Source: Pectobacterium betavasculorum (lineage in GTDB: Bacteria > Pseudomonadota > Gammaproteobacteria > Enterobacterales > Enterobacteriaceae). Taken from it: a stretch of 64,000 bases of DNA. The DNA lies in assembly GCF_000749845.1 (NCBI RefSeq), contig NZ_JQHM01000002.1, forward strand, positions 1 to 64,000. The letters run 5' to 3'. Below are positions 18,359-27,341 of the stretch, one piece after another. How positions within the stretch are numbered: the first letter of the stretch is position 1; every line of letters starts with the position of its first letter. The notes below the pieces were generated by a model. That model had not been told where the DNA came from, ran no database searches, and saw nothing but the letters and a program-made list of their open reading frames with translations. A program made the position numbers and the translations under genes.

Positions 18359-19567
18359 CTACTTCTTAACGTTGACGTTCTTGATTTGCCATGTACTGTC
18401 GCGGGTCAGTTTGACATTCTTCATCGTCACTTCTATCGGCTTTTTGGCATTTTCACCGTTCAGCACAACGACGCCCTTGGTTTCCGACGTCACATCCTTA
18501 AACGTGATACCGCTCCAGTTCGGGACATTACTCCCTTCTTTTTTCTCATATACCGTATCAATCACAATCGGTTTCGCCACGTTCTTCATCACGACATTGC
18601 TATACCGAATCCCGTTGACCACGCCAGCAGCCGATTTGTCGCTTTTGATGCGTAAGCCATTGGTGGTGCCATTCATCTTCAAATCATCGACAGTGACGTT
18701 ATAAACGCCCATGGTTTCACTGCCGATCGACATGCCATGCCCAGTACCAAAATTGTTATGCAGGATGGAGATATTGCGCGTTTCTGCCCGGCCCTTATAC
18801 GCTTTGATCGCGACGTTATCGTCACCCGTTGAAATATTACTGTAGGCGATAGTGATATTTTTTGACGACATCGGATCAATACCGTCGGTATTTCTGGCGG
18901 TGGACGGCGTTTTAATCGTGGTTTTCCACGCGGTGAAACCATCACCATCGCTGAACACGACGTGAAAATTCGGGGAATTAATGAGAGAAACATTATACAG
19001 CGTAAAATTCTTGCTCTTATTAATCTGAATCAGTCGCGGGGTATTCTGTTTTAACTTCTTCACTTTGGCATCGGCGGCCAGTTCCCACCAACTCACCTTT
19101 TTACCCTGAAGCTTCACGCCTCCTTGCCCATCAATGGTACCCGGCCCATAGATTCCGCTATTCGTTGTACTCACGGCGGTAATAAAGGCATCACAGCCTT
19201 TACCGTTTTTATCAACGACACCACAGGATGACGGTGCATTCTCAAAAGACTTGGCGTTATTCACAGCCCGCAGGGTCACCCCTTTGTCGATTAATAAGCT
19301 GGCACCTGAAGGCAGGGAGAGCGGACCGCTGAGAAAGACGGAAGTGCTTCCCGCGCTCAATCTTACCGCTTTTCCCTGCCCGCAATTATTCAGTGCTTTT
19401 TGAATAACACTGGTGGCCGTACTGCTGCCTGCTTTAAGCACCGTACAAGAAGACGGCACTTTCGGTTCACTTACCGTTCGTGAATCAGAAGCCCATGCCG
19501 ATGCGCTAAACAGGCCGATAAGGCCTAGTGATAATGATAAAACCCGCTTGCCTGATTGATATTCCAT
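18359..19567 (-). CDS. pehA: endopolygalacturonase, secreted (GH28)
   Basis: This enzyme hydrolyses alpha-1,4 links of polygalacturonate in plant pectin and is secreted as a maceration factor, in this family through the type II (Out) pathway. It has 402 residues from ATG 19567, preceded by AAGG seven bases upstream. A GTG 27 bases further upstream adds nine residues but has no ribosome site. The signal peptide is 1-26, ending SASAWA. The catalytic right-handed beta-helix carries the GH28 residues in NTDGIDP, the DD of STGDDNVAIK, GTGHGMSIGS and LRIKS. Length and sequence match PehA of soft-rot erwinias. It diverges from the pectate lyase gene, a pairing known from P. carotovorum (peh-1/pel-3). 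KdgR and RsmA control is established for the family. A palindrome at 19714-19733 is a possible operator. Confidence 0.95.
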   Translation of the reverse strand: MEYQSGKRVLSLSLGLIGLFSASAWASDSRTVSEPKVPSSCTVLKAGSSTATSVIQKALNNCGQGKAVRLSAGSTSVFLSGPLSLPSGASLLIDKGVTLRAVNNAKSFENAPSSCGVVDKNGKGCDAFITAVSTTNSGIYGPGTIDGQGGVKLQGKKVSWWELAADAKVKKLKQNTPRLIQINKSKNFTLYNVSLINSPNFHVVFSDGDGFTAWKTTIKTPSTARNTDGIDPMSSKNITIAYSNISTGDDNVAIKAYKGRAETRNISILHNNFGTGHGMSIGSETMGVYNVTVDDLKMNGTTNGLRIKSDKSAAGVVNGIRYSNVVMKNVAKPIVIDTVYEKKEGSNVPNWSGITFKDVTSETKGVVVLNGENAKKPIEVTMKNVKLTRDSTWQIKNVNVKK

Positions 19568-19713
19568 GTCAAACCTTACTTTATAGATATCCACAATTCT
19601 TTTGTAGCTAAAAAATAATTACGCTTCCTTTTGGCTTAATAAGAAAAACAAAACGCTTTTATAGAAACTAAAAATTGTCGGAAATACACATATAGATTAA
19701 TAAAACTCCATTT

Positions 19714-19733
19714 ACATAAAACATTGTCTATGT
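19714..19733. promoter_or_regulatory. possible KdgR-type operator upstream of pehA
   Basis: ACATAAAACATTGTCTATGT is an imperfect palindrome (perfect ACATA/TATGT outer arms) about 150 bases upstream of the pehA start. Its A-rich and T-rich halves resemble KdgR boxes of pectinase genes. The match was judged by eye only. Confidence 0.3.
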
Positions 19734-20019
19734 TCCTTATAAAGACATACGATTTATGCGTAATTAAATTATCACTGGAAAATTAAATAAAGCATCAACA
19801 GAACATGGAAACAAATCGAATCCCCGTCACGTGGTGGTGTCGGCAAGTGGTAAGTTTCTCTCTTTACGGCATTCATTTTCTTTATTCTTTAATAAAACCA
19901 CCCCAACACCCATTAACTTACCAAAAATAATTAAATAAAATATAATAAACAAAAATAAAATTGAAATTAAAATAATAACAAATAAAATTAAATAATCTGA
20001 CGTACCTCAACAATTCTTC

Positions 20020-20056
20020 TGAATTATTATTCATTTCATATTCTCTACTATATAAT
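20020..20056 (+). promoter_or_regulatory. candidate pelI promoter with overlapping operator-like palindrome
   Basis: A consensus TATAAT (20051-20056) lies 80 bases before the pelI start. The palindrome TGAATTATTATTCA (20020-20033) overlaps the expected -35 position, where a repressor could block RNA polymerase. The -35 itself is weak, which suggests activator dependence. Confidence 0.4.
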
Positions 20057-20135
20057 CCCCCTTGATGCGTTAGGACTCCCTCTTTATCCCTTAAATAAAG
20101 AGAAAAATATCCGTTTAATTTACAAGGAAAAACAC

Positions 20136-21179
20136 ATGTTTAAGTATTTAACACCGATATTTTTATGTACTGCTGCATTTTCTTTTCAAGCTCAGGCTGA
20201 TGACACCATGCTGATGCTGCTGAAAAAAGATAATGCTACCTATTTAAGCTGGTCTACCGATGCAGGCAATGTAGTTCGCCAGGATGTGTATCGCAGCACC
20301 AGTAATAACCAGGCTGACAGCGAAAAAATCGCAGAGCTCAATTCCACCGACAGAACCTTTACGGATTTAACGGCTAATCCAAAGGCGGAATACTGGTATT
20401 GGGTAGATACCGTTAGTGGCAATAACAGCCTCCTGAAATCTAATACGGCATCAACAGCGCCAGCGCCATTACGCGCAGCGCCGCTGAAAGCAGCCAGCGC
20501 AGAATGTAAAGCTGGGGCGGTTATCAAAAATAAAACCATCGACTGCGGCGGTATTACTCTGGGTCTAAGCTGTAGCGGCGACAGTGATAAACAGCCTCCT
20601 GTTATCACACTGGAAAATGCGTCTATTAAGAACCTGCGTATCTCCGCAAAAGGCGGATCTGACGGTATCCACTGTAAATCAGGCAACTGCCGTATCGAAA
20701 ATGTGATCTGGGAAGACGTCTGTGAAGATGCAGCGACCAACAACGGCAAAACCATGACCATCGTCGGCGGTGTCGCACATAACACCACCAATGGCCCTGG
20801 CGGCAAGCCGGACAAAGTACTGCAACAGAATGCCAAAAATAGCCACACTATCGTACAGGGCAACTTCACCCTGACGGGTCAACACGGCAAACTGTGGCGT
20901 TCTTGCGGTGACTGCACCAACAACGGTGGCCCACGCAACCTCACCATCATCAGCGCAACCGTTAACGGCACCATCGACAGTATCGTTGGGGTAAACCGCA
21001 ACTATGGTGATGTCGCTGAAATTCGTGATTTGCGTATTAAGAACTACAAAGCGGGCAAACCGCCTGTATGTGAAGAGTTTAATGGCGTAGAAAAAGGGAA
21101 AGGAGGGTACGCTAAATATGGCGAATACTGGGGTACCAAGAACTGTAAAGTCAGCCGTTCAAACGTGAAAGCCCTGTAA
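20136..21179 (+). CDS. pelI: pectate lyase, PL3 family, secreted (PelI / Pel-3 type)
   Basis: This enzyme cleaves polygalacturonate by beta-elimination, a calcium-dependent reaction in this family, and is secreted by soft-rot bacteria. It has 347 residues. The signal peptide is 1-21, ending QAQA. A fibronectin type III-like domain spans about residues 22-105 (the VYRSTS and YWYWVDTV strands). An Ala/Pro linker follows (about 106-122). The PL3 catalytic domain is about 123-347, Cys-rich, with IDCGGITLGLSCSGDS, SGNCRIENVIWEDVCEDA and LWRSCGDCTNNGGPRN. The domain order matches PelI of Dickeya and Pel-3 of P. carotovorum. Start: ACAAGG precedes the ATG. It is divergent from pehA and followed by a strong hairpin at 21304. 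Confidence 0.92.
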   Translation: MFKYLTPIFLCTAAFSFQAQADDTMLMLLKKDNATYLSWSTDAGNVVRQDVYRSTSNNQADSEKIAELNSTDRTFTDLTANPKAEYWYWVDTVSGNNSLLKSNTASTAPAPLRAAPLKAASAECKAGAVIKNKTIDCGGITLGLSCSGDSDKQPPVITLENASIKNLRISAKGGSDGIHCKSGNCRIENVIWEDVCEDAATNNGKTMTIVGGVAHNTTNGPGGKPDKVLQQNAKNSHTIVQGNFTLTGQHGKLWRSCGDCTNNGGPRNLTIISATVNGTIDSIVGVNRNYGDVAEIRDLRIKNYKAGKPPVCEEFNGVEKGKGGYAKYGEYWGTKNCKVSRSNVKAL

Positions 21180-21201
21180 TTCAGTCATTGTAGCTCCTAT
21201 C

Positions 21202-21262
21202 TATACTCTACATAATTCGATTTCCAGCCAATGCATATGCGGCTTGAAGTATAACGAGTATA
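21202..21262. repeat. short degenerate copy of a palindromic dispersed repeat
   Basis: It begins TATACTCTACATAATTCGA and ends GGCTTGAAGTATAACGAGTATA (61 bases, terminal inverted TATACTC/GAGTATA). It keeps both ends of the element at 22791-22991 but lacks the interior, like a minimal or deleted MITE-type copy. Confidence 0.7.
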
Positions 21263-21303
21263 AATTAATACCCTCTCAGGAGCCCTGACGCATCACACTT
21301 CAA

Positions 21304-21330
21304 CAGACCGTGCTTTGTAAGCACGGTCTG
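21304..21330. terminator. terminator between pelI and uxuA
   Basis: A perfect 12-bp stem (CAGACCGTGCTT / AAGCACGGTCTG, loop TGT) is followed on the plus strand by TTTCATTCAATT. It ends pelI and probably also uxuA, which converges on it. Confidence 0.85.
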
Positions 21331-21340
21331 TTTCATTCAA

Positions 21341-22537
21341 TTATCCTTGCTGCAATTCGCTGAACCACGTGCGCTTCAGCGCCAGCTCAACGCCACGCAG
21401 TTCCGCCAACCCTTTCAACCGTCCAATTGCCGAGTAGCCGGGGTTCGTTTTCTTTTTCAAATCGTCCAGCATCTGATGCCCGTGATCTGGACGCATAGGG
21501 ATCGGACGACGATCGCCCGCGTTTTGACGACGCAGTTCTTCTGCCAGAATGGCATTAATGATCGCCACCATGTCCACATCCCCCTGCAAATGCGCCCCTT
21601 CGTGGAACGAATTAGGATTCTCTTCACGACAGGTGGCACGCAGATGGGTGAAATGCACGCGATCGGCAAACGTTTCCAGCATGTTAACCAGATCGTTATC
21701 TACCCGCACACCGTAAGAACCGGTACAGAAGGTAAAGCCGTTATGAAGACTATCGACCGTTTGTTTCAGCCAGCGCATGTCGTCAATCGTGGACATCACA
21801 CGCGGCAGCCCAAGGATCGGACGCGGCGGATCGTCGGGGTGAATGGCAAGGCGGAGACCCGCAGCTTCCGCCACTGGCACAATTTCGCGGAGGAAATGCC
21901 CAAGATGCTCACGCAGTTTGGCGTGATTGATGCCATCATATTCCGCCAGACGGCCACGGAATTGCTCCAGCGTATAGCCCTCTTCGGATCCCGGCAGACC
22001 TGCGATAATATTACCTGTCAGACTCGCAATGTCTTCTTCGCTCATGGCACGGTAGTAGCTGGCAGCCTGTGCTTGCTCATCGGCAGTGTAATCTTTTTCG
22101 GCACCGCTACGTTGCAGGATATACAGTTCAAAGGCCGCAAAGGCAATATGATCGAAACGCAGTGCTTTTGAGCCATCCGGCAGCACATATTCCAGATCGG
22201 TTCGCGTCCAGTCCAGCACTGGCATGAAGTTATAGCACACCGTATCAATGCCGCACTGCGCCAGATTACGCAGCGACTGCTGATAGTTGGCAATATGCTG
22301 CTGATAATTCCCCGTCTGAGTTTTGATCTCTTCATGAACCGGAACGCTTTCTACTACCGACCACACCAGCCCTTTTGCCTTCAATTCGGCTTTGCGCTTT
22401 TCAATTTCCTCAACTGACCAAATTTCGCCATTGGGAATGTGATGTAACGCCGTCACCACGCCGGTCGCTCCGGCTTGCCGCACATCATCCAGTGAGACAG
22501 GATCGTTCGGGCCGTACCAACGCCAGGTTTGTTCCAT
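21341..22537 (-). CDS. uxuA: mannonate dehydratase
   Basis: This enzyme converts D-mannonate to 2-keto-3-deoxygluconate in the glucuronate branch of hexuronate catabolism (cytoplasmic, Fe2+/Mn2+ enzyme). It has 398 residues and is collinear with E. coli UxuA over its whole length. It starts [16 protein letters not shown] and contains [40 protein letters not shown] and [12 protein letters not shown], which hold the metal-binding His/Cys/Asp residues of the family. uxuB does not follow it here. The regulator uxuR lies upstream on the same strand and a UxuR-like operator (22626-22643) sits about 90 bases before the start. The pathway feeds on products of the pectinases encoded next door. Confidence 0.95.
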   Translation of the reverse strand: MEQTWRWYGPNDPVSLDDVRQAGATGVVTALHHIPNGEIWSVEEIEKRKAELKAKGLVWSVVESVPVHEEIKTQTGNYQQHIANYQQSLRNLAQCGIDTVCYNFMPVLDWTRTDLEYVLPDGSKALRFDHIAFAAFELYILQRSGAEKDYTADEQAQAASYYRAMSEEDIASLTGNIIAGLPGSEEGYTLEQFRGRLAEYDGINHAKLREHLGHFLREIVPVAEAAGLRLAIHPDDPPRPILGLPRVMSTIDDMRWLKQTVDSLHNGFTFCTGSYGVRVDNDLVNMLETFADRVHFTHLRATCREENPNSFHEGAHLQGDVDMVAIINAILAEELRRQNAGDRRPIPMRPDHGHQMLDDLKKKTNPGYSAIGRLKGLAELRGVELALKRTWFSELQQG

Positions 22538-22625
22538 ACCGAGTTACCTTTTTTGCCAGGAATGGTTGTTTCGTCAAGATAGCAAAAGCCTACCTCACCG
22601 AGACGGGCTGTCAAACGAAACTCAC

Positions 22626-22643
22626 AAATTGATTGACCAATTA
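22626..22643. promoter_or_regulatory. UxuR/ExuR-type operator upstream of uxuA
   Basis: AAATTGATTGACCAATTA matches 14 of 18 positions of the ExuR/UxuR-type palindrome (AAATTGG..ACCAATTT) as I recall it. It lies in the uxuA upstream region. A weaker half site, AATTTGGTC, is at about 22720. The rest of the uxuA-uxuR gap is the repeat at 22791-22991 and otherwise shows nothing. Confidence 0.6.
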
Positions 22644-22790
22644 CACAAAAAATCTGTTATTTGGACTAACATCATGCATAAAAAGGCAGTAGGAATGAAA
22701 AAAAAGTCAAGGATAGGGAATTTGGTCTGATATATTTACTCTCCGTACATCGATGCGATGCCGGAGAGAAAATTCACACAGGAAGGGACA

Positions 22791-22991
<201 letters not shown>

Positions 22992-23000
22992 CAGGGGAAA

Positions 23001-23735
23001 TCAGGATTCCAGACGTGAAGGAACAGATTCGAACAGATAACCATCGAACGTAGGATCGTCCACATTCGAGATTTCTAGCAGTTTAATTTTTACATTCTCA
23101 AGATGCTGCCACATCGCCTGACGCGCCATATTCACATCACGGCGAGATACGGCACGCAGGATCTGTTCATGATCGTCCAGCCACTGCCGCTGATAGCTGA
23201 AATCATCGGTATGAGAGTGAATTCCCTGCCACATTGGACTGCGCTTACGCGCCTGCCAAACCTCATATACCATATTAGCTAAGACGCTGTTTTGGGTAGA
23301 CTGCGCCAGCAGGCAATGGAATTGCTCATCGGCGCTTTCATCCACGCTGCCGTTCTCAAGCGACGCCCTTTCTTGTTCAATGGCTTGCCGCATCTTCACA
23401 ATGTCACTCTTGGTCGCCTGCATTGCGGCAAACGCTGCGACTTCACCTTCCAGCAGCTGACGCGCCTGCATCAGCTCAAAGGGGCCATAGTCGCTATCCA
23501 CCACGCTGTCTTTTCCCTGTGCGGTCGGGAGTTGCATGACATAGACACCAGAACCTTTGCGCACCTCAATCAGCTTTTCCAACTCCAGCATGATTAAAGC
23601 TTCACGCACCACGCTGCGACTGACGTTGTAGGTTTCAGCAATGTCACGTTCGGGAGGCAAGCGGTCGCCAATCTGATAGTTTCCCTTCAGAATTTCCGCG
23701 CGAAGATTGTCACCAATCTGCTGATATAAACGCAT
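23001..23735 (-). CDS. uxuR: GntR-family regulator of hexuronate catabolism (UxuR, FadR subfamily)
   Basis: This 244-residue repressor has an N-terminal winged helix (about 5-72; LPPERDIAETYNVSRSVVREAL) and a FadR-type ligand-binding domain (about 80-230; PFELMQARQLLEGEVAAFAA, WLDDHEQILRAV, MWQHLENVK). It is closer to E. coli UxuR than ExuR in the segments HSH-x-DD, SNVDD-x-x-FDGYLF and QAT-x-x-DIVKMRQA. In this family it represses the uxu genes and is relieved by hexuronate intermediates. It lies upstream of uxuA on the same strand. An inverted motif at 23771-23787 in front of its own start suggests autoregulation. An ExuR role remains possible. Confidence 0.85.
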   Translation of the reverse strand: MRLYQQIGDNLRAEILKGNYQIGDRLPPERDIAETYNVSRSVVREALIMLELEKLIEVRKGSGVYVMQLPTAQGKDSVVDSDYGPFELMQARQLLEGEVAAFAAMQATKSDIVKMRQAIEQERASLENGSVDESADEQFHCLLAQSTQNSVLANMVYEVWQARKRSPMWQGIHSHTDDFSYQRQWLDDHEQILRAVSRRDVNMARQAMWQHLENVKIKLLEISNVDDPTFDGYLFESVPSRLES

Positions 23736-23770
23736 ACTGCTATCCCTTTATTCAACATCGGCCACCGTAA

Positions 23771-23787
23771 TATTGGCCTGACCAAAA
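23771..23787. promoter_or_regulatory. possible UxuR autoregulatory operator
   Basis: TATTGGCCTGACCAAAA keeps the TTGG/CCAA arms of the UxuR-type palindrome and lies about 36 bases before the uxuR start. It is a partial match judged by eye. Confidence 0.4.
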
Positions 23788-23946
23788 GACAAAAAAGACG
23801 CCCAATTTGTCTGAAGTATAACATGAAGCCTCACCGCGCCAGCACGTTGAGCGCCATGCGTGCCAAATAATTTCAGATATAGTGTTGTCGAAACGCCCTA
23901 TCTCGTTAACGAACAGGTTGATATTGCCAGCAGGCAAGGAGCATAA

Positions 23947-25140
23947 ATGACAATAGACGTATTCCGGTTCATTTCGTGGGCAGTCTGGAAACCGGTGATG
24001 GCCGGTTTATTCGCTATCATCGGCGTGCTTTTCATCGTCGGATGCAATAGCAATCCGCGCGACATCACGCCATTAGGGCAAACATCATTCGAGCGTTACC
24101 AGCAAGACACCACACGCTGGGTAGCACAGCATCGTGCCTTCCAAACCACGGATAAACCGCTGGAATTACGCTGGAACACACCGAGTGAAACCCGTCCTGC
24201 GGGTCAACCGCATAAAGCGATTTTGCTGGTGCACGGACTGGGAGACTCACCGGGTTCGTTCATTGACGTCACACCGCAATTGGTCAAACATGGCTTTCTG
24301 GTCAGAACCGTTTTGCTGCCGGGACACGGCACTCGGCCATCCGATCTGTTACAGGTTACCGTTGATGACTGGCGCAACGTGGTCGCCGAGCAGGCCGCTA
24401 TTCTCAGTAAAGAGGTCGATGAGGTCTATCTGGGTGGCTTTTCGACCGGTGGCAATCTGGTCCTTGAATACGCTGCCCAACACCCTGAAATCAAAGGGGT
24501 GGTGCTGTTTTCACCCGCCATTAAATCCAACGAAAAATACGATTTCATGACACCGCTGTTATCCGTATTTACCGATTGGCTAATGTCGCCGCGCCCCGGC
24601 TATCCTGAGCAGTTGGCGACCCGCTATATGCGCGTGCCGACCAACGGTTTCGCCCAATATTATTATTCCAGCAGCGGTGTACGCTCGCAGTTGGCCAAAA
24701 AACCTTATGACAAGCCAGTGTTAATCGTGCTGGCGGAGCATGATTCCGTTGTCGATACGACCTATATTGTCAACACGTTCGATACCCAGTTTACCCACCC
24801 GCGTAGCCGCCTGATCTGGTACGGCGATCGTCCTGCTGGAGTGCATTCCTCGCGAGTTTTGGTGCGTACTGGTTCGCTACCTGAATGGCGTATCAGCCAG
24901 TTCTCGCATATGTCACTCCTGTTTTCACCAGAGAATAAGGAATACGGCAAAACGGGTGCGATCGTCATTTGCGCCAATGGCCACCCTCTGAACGACCTGA
25001 AAACCTGTCAGGATCGCAGCACGCTGTGGTATTCCGACTGGGGATACGTGGAAAACGGAAAAACCCATGTGCGCCTGACTTTTAACCCCTATTTCGACTG
25101 GCAAAATCAGATAATGGCCAACGTATTGGACGCGCAATAG
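23947..25140 (+). CDS. lipoprotein-like alpha/beta hydrolase
   Basis: This 397-residue protein is of unknown substrate. A basic N-terminus and hydrophobic segment (about 13-32) end in a lipobox IVGC with Cys33 followed by Asn. It is therefore probably a lipoprotein facing the periplasm, with the +2 Asn compatible with the outer membrane. The hydrolase core has the oxyanion-region motif LLVHGLGDSPGSF, the nucleophile elbow GGFSTGG (Ser166), an acidic residue in LAEHDSVVD and a His in FSHMS, giving a plausible Ser-Asp-His triad. Lipases, esterases and acyltransferases of this fold cannot be told apart by eye. It is a single gene upstream of an unrelated LysR gene. Confidence 0.75.
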   Translation: MTIDVFRFISWAVWKPVMAGLFAIIGVLFIVGCNSNPRDITPLGQTSFERYQQDTTRWVAQHRAFQTTDKPLELRWNTPSETRPAGQPHKAILLVHGLGDSPGSFIDVTPQLVKHGFLVRTVLLPGHGTRPSDLLQVTVDDWRNVVAEQAAILSKEVDEVYLGGFSTGGNLVLEYAAQHPEIKGVVLFSPAIKSNEKYDFMTPLLSVFTDWLMSPRPGYPEQLATRYMRVPTNGFAQYYYSSSGVRSQLAKKPYDKPVLIVLAEHDSVVDTTYIVNTFDTQFTHPRSRLIWYGDRPAGVHSSRVLVRTGSLPEWRISQFSHMSLLFSPENKEYGKTGAIVICANGHPLNDLKTCQDRSTLWYSDWGYVENGKTHVRLTFNPYFDWQNQIMANVLDAQ

Positions 25141-25151
25141 CACAGGTGTCT

Positions 25152-25174
25152 CCCTAAATAATTCGAGTTGCAGG
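25152..25174. repeat. isolated half of the palindromic dispersed repeat
   Basis: CCCTAAATAATTCGAGTTGC with following AGG matches the left end of the element at 22791. No right end follows, so it is a truncated copy or remnant after the hydrolase gene. Confidence 0.65.
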
Positions 25175-25255
25175 CAGTCATCGGCGGAACGATTGCCGTC
25201 GTCCTGACTCACGACCATAATAGTGGGTATCGGCTCACCCTAGACAGATTCCCCT

Positions 25256-26149
25256 ATGCGATTCGATTTAACCGATCTCCGGCTGTTTCTCAATACCCAG
25301 AAAGCGGGCAGCATTACCGGTGGCGCGGCGGCGTCCAGCCTGACCGTGCAGGCCGCCAGCGAGCGAATTCGGGGCATGGAAGATGAACTAGGCGTAGCGC
25401 TGCTGCTACGATCAAAAGCAGGTGTTTCGCTCACCGACGCAGGTTTTTCACTCGCGCACCATGCCCACATTATCCTGCATCAGATAGAGCACATGCGCAG
25501 CGAATTACACCAATACGGTAAAGGGCTACGTGGCCATATTCCCCTGTTGTGCAACTCGGCAGCGCTGAATGAATATTTACCCGCCCTGCTGGGTCGCTAT
25601 CTGGTGGTTTGTCCGCATATATCCGTAGCGGTGAATGAAAAACTCAGCCGCGATATCGTCGATGCGATCCGCAATCAAACCGCCGACCTCGGCATTGTAG
25701 CCGACTCTGTGACGCTCGACGGACTGGAAACTCGCCCGTTCCGCCAGGATGAACTGGTGGTTGTGGTTCCGAAAAATAGCATATGGCGTAGGGAGACGCG
25801 GCTCAGCCTTTCAGATATTACCGACGCCGAATTTGTCGGGCTCAGCGAAGGTGCTGCATTACAGGAACACATTGATGAACAGGCCAGAAAACAGGGAAAA
25901 CGCCTAAACTACCGTGTGCGCCTGGCCAGCTTCGATGCTGTCACTCAGGTAATTCACCGCGGTATCGGTATTGGTATTCTTCCGCAACACGCGGCACAGC
26001 GCATGATGGAACGGCTAGAGATTCATACCATTCCGCTGTCGGATGATTGGGCGACGCGCAATCTGGTTATCTGCGCCCGACAGTTTTCCACCCTGCCCGG
26101 CTATGTTAAGGATTTCGTGGCGTTTATTACCGAGGAGCATGTGGATTAA
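25256..26149 (+). CDS. LysR-family transcriptional regulator
   Basis: This 297-residue regulator has an N-terminal winged helix (about 4-62; LRLFLNTQKAGSITGGAAASSLTVQAAS partly quoted, with ELGVALLLRSKAGVSLTDAG) and a periplasmic-binding-like effector domain (about 90-295; ADLGIVADSV, VVVVPKNSIWR, HRGIGIGILPQHAA). The target and ligand are unknown. It converges with the TauE/SafE gene and overlaps its 3' end by four bases, so the two may be functionally linked, but LysR genes are more often divergent from their targets. Confidence 0.88.
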   Translation: MRFDLTDLRLFLNTQKAGSITGGAAASSLTVQAASERIRGMEDELGVALLLRSKAGVSLTDAGFSLAHHAHIILHQIEHMRSELHQYGKGLRGHIPLLCNSAALNEYLPALLGRYLVVCPHISVAVNEKLSRDIVDAIRNQTADLGIVADSVTLDGLETRPFRQDELVVVVPKNSIWRRETRLSLSDITDAEFVGLSEGAALQEHIDEQARKQGKRLNYRVRLASFDAVTQVIHRGIGIGILPQHAAQRMMERLEIHTIPLSDDWATRNLVICARQFSTLPGYVKDFVAFITEEHVD

Positions 26150-26871
26150 ACCAGCCCGCGTAGCGCCATGTATCCGCCCAGCGCAATCAGTCCGATAAAA
26201 AAGCAGCGCCGGAAAACCTGCTCGCTAATCGCGTGGCGCAAGCGTTGCCCTATCATCATGCCCAGTAACGCAGGAATGAGCGCCAGCACCGACTGCCAGA
26301 GATCGATACCCCGTAGACCTATCCCCTGTACGAGCTGCAACGCCAACCCCAACGTAGAGACGGTAAACGCTAGTCCCAATGCCTGTACCAGATCGTTTTT
26401 ATTGAGTCGCAGGCATTGCAGATAAGGCACAGCGGGAATCACGAAGACGCCCGTTGTCGCCGTGATAGCCCCTGTGATGTAACCCACCAGCGGCGAGAGC
26501 CAAATTTCATGGCGGCCTGGCTGTGGCAAGGTCGTCGCCACAATGCCCCAGATACCATAAACCACCAAAATGCCGCCGAGTGCCGCACTCGTCCATGACG
26601 ATGACGAGGTTAGCGCTGGCAGACCATTCCAGAACGTCCCAATAATGATCCCGGCAAACAGCGTCCAAAACCGTTTAATCAGGCTGAGAAAGGCGGGGCC
26701 GCAGGCAAGTTGCCAGATGTTGGTCACCAGCGAAGGAACGATCAAGAGCCCCGCCGCGCTGGCGGCTGGCATCACCAGCGTTAACAAGCCCATCGCGATT
26801 GTCGGCAATCCCAGGCCAATCACGCCTTTCACCACGCCAGCCAGCAGGAATACCACTATCATCGTCGTCAT
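26146..26871 (-). CDS. TauE/SafE-family membrane permease
   Basis: This 241-residue integral membrane protein has about eight hydrophobic segments in two repeats. Each repeat starts with a Gly/Pro-rich motif: GVVKGVIGLGLPTIAMGLL near the N-terminus and YITGAITATTGVFVIPAVPY near the middle, as in TauE/SafE proteins. The family exports sulfite and other sulfonate- or organic-acid-type anions; the substrate here is unknown. An ATG at codon 4 is an alternative start. The upstream region (26872-27341) carries copy B of the 78-base repeat in the same orientation. Confidence 0.8.
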   Translation of the reverse strand: MTTMIVVFLLAGVVKGVIGLGLPTIAMGLLTLVMPAASAAGLLIVPSLVTNIWQLACGPAFLSLIKRFWTLFAGIIIGTFWNGLPALTSSSSWTSAALGGILVVYGIWGIVATTLPQPGRHEIWLSPLVGYITGAITATTGVFVIPAVPYLQCLRLNKNDLVQALGLAFTVSTLGLALQLVQGIGLRGIDLWQSVLALIPALLGMMIGQRLRHAISEQVFRRCFFIGLIALGGYMALRGLV

Positions 26872-27341
26872 TGATTGCCTCGGTTCGCAACAGGTTGATT
26901 TACAAAAGACCTACTGAAGAATATTCCAATAAGGTGGCGGCAGGTGTCTATGCGGATTGTATTGAGGCTGATTCAAGGAGAACTGGAGGCAAAGGGAGGA
27001 TTGAGAGTCCTGGAGTCACATATTTATGCAGGCTCAGAGACCGTTTCGTGCGCAACAATATAGCTATTCTCATGCTACCTCGTAGCACGCGCCCGACGCA
27101 GGGCGCTCAGTCGCTGCGCGATGCCATCGTCGGTATCAGGCTTAACGGACCGCTTGCGACACGCTCCCTGCGTGGCGCAAGCTTGAGCCACATCCATGCG
27201 GCTCATCCTAAGCCTGCTATCTCCCCAGCATAATTTCTTACGCCGGATAACAGCCAGACCCGATGGCGTCCTTAGATTGTATAAGGAGCTTCCCTTGCGA
27301 AAGAGAAGACGGATACGGCATAAGCAGCACCCGCAAATATC
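26872..27341. other. gene-free region with dispersed repeat copy B
   Basis: This 470-base stretch lies between the permease gene and mltB. A plus-strand reading frame covers part of it but has no recognisable composition or ribosome site. It contains the 78-base repeat (27017-27094). To the right is a GC-rich part with inverted segments such as CTTGCGACACG/CGTGGCGCAAG (about 27150-27182), which may be a further decayed element. No terminator for mltB was found. Confidence 0.5.
27017..27094 (-). repeat. 78-base dispersed repeat, copy B
   Basis: This is the reverse-strand counterpart of 13360-13437, with the same length and the same ends (GGGCGCGTGCTACGAG to CATAAATATGTG, read on the minus strand). 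It points toward the TauE/SafE gene, with about 145 bases between. Conserved ends plus an unconserved middle suggest a structured element rather than a coding remnant. Confidence 0.6.

Larger units (their letters stand above)
19568..20135. promoter_or_regulatory. AT-rich divergent promoter region of pehA and pelI
   Basis: This 568-base gap is gene-free and very AT-rich, especially around 19900-20000. It must hold promoters and regulatory sites for both pectinases. Visible candidates are a palindrome at 19714-19733 on the pehA side, and on the pelI side the near-palindrome TGAATTATTATTCA (20020-20033) just before TATAAT (20051-20056). The rest shows long A/T tracts, consistent with bent or nucleoid-protein-bound DNA. 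No ORF is supported. Confidence 0.55.

Noticed and set aside
19568-19594. Longer start for pehA (GTG at 19594)
   Set aside because: It adds nine residues before a perfect signal peptide and lacks a ribosome site; the ATG at 19567 has one and gives the known 402-residue precursor.
21347-22171. 274-codon plus-strand frame antisense to uxuA
   Set aside because: It is the complement of a full-length, clearly identified uxuA with no independent features.
26799-27233. 144-codon plus-strand frame between TauE/SafE gene and mltB
   Set aside because: It overlaps the 5' end of the permease gene and the dispersed repeat, with no ribosome site or recognisable protein.
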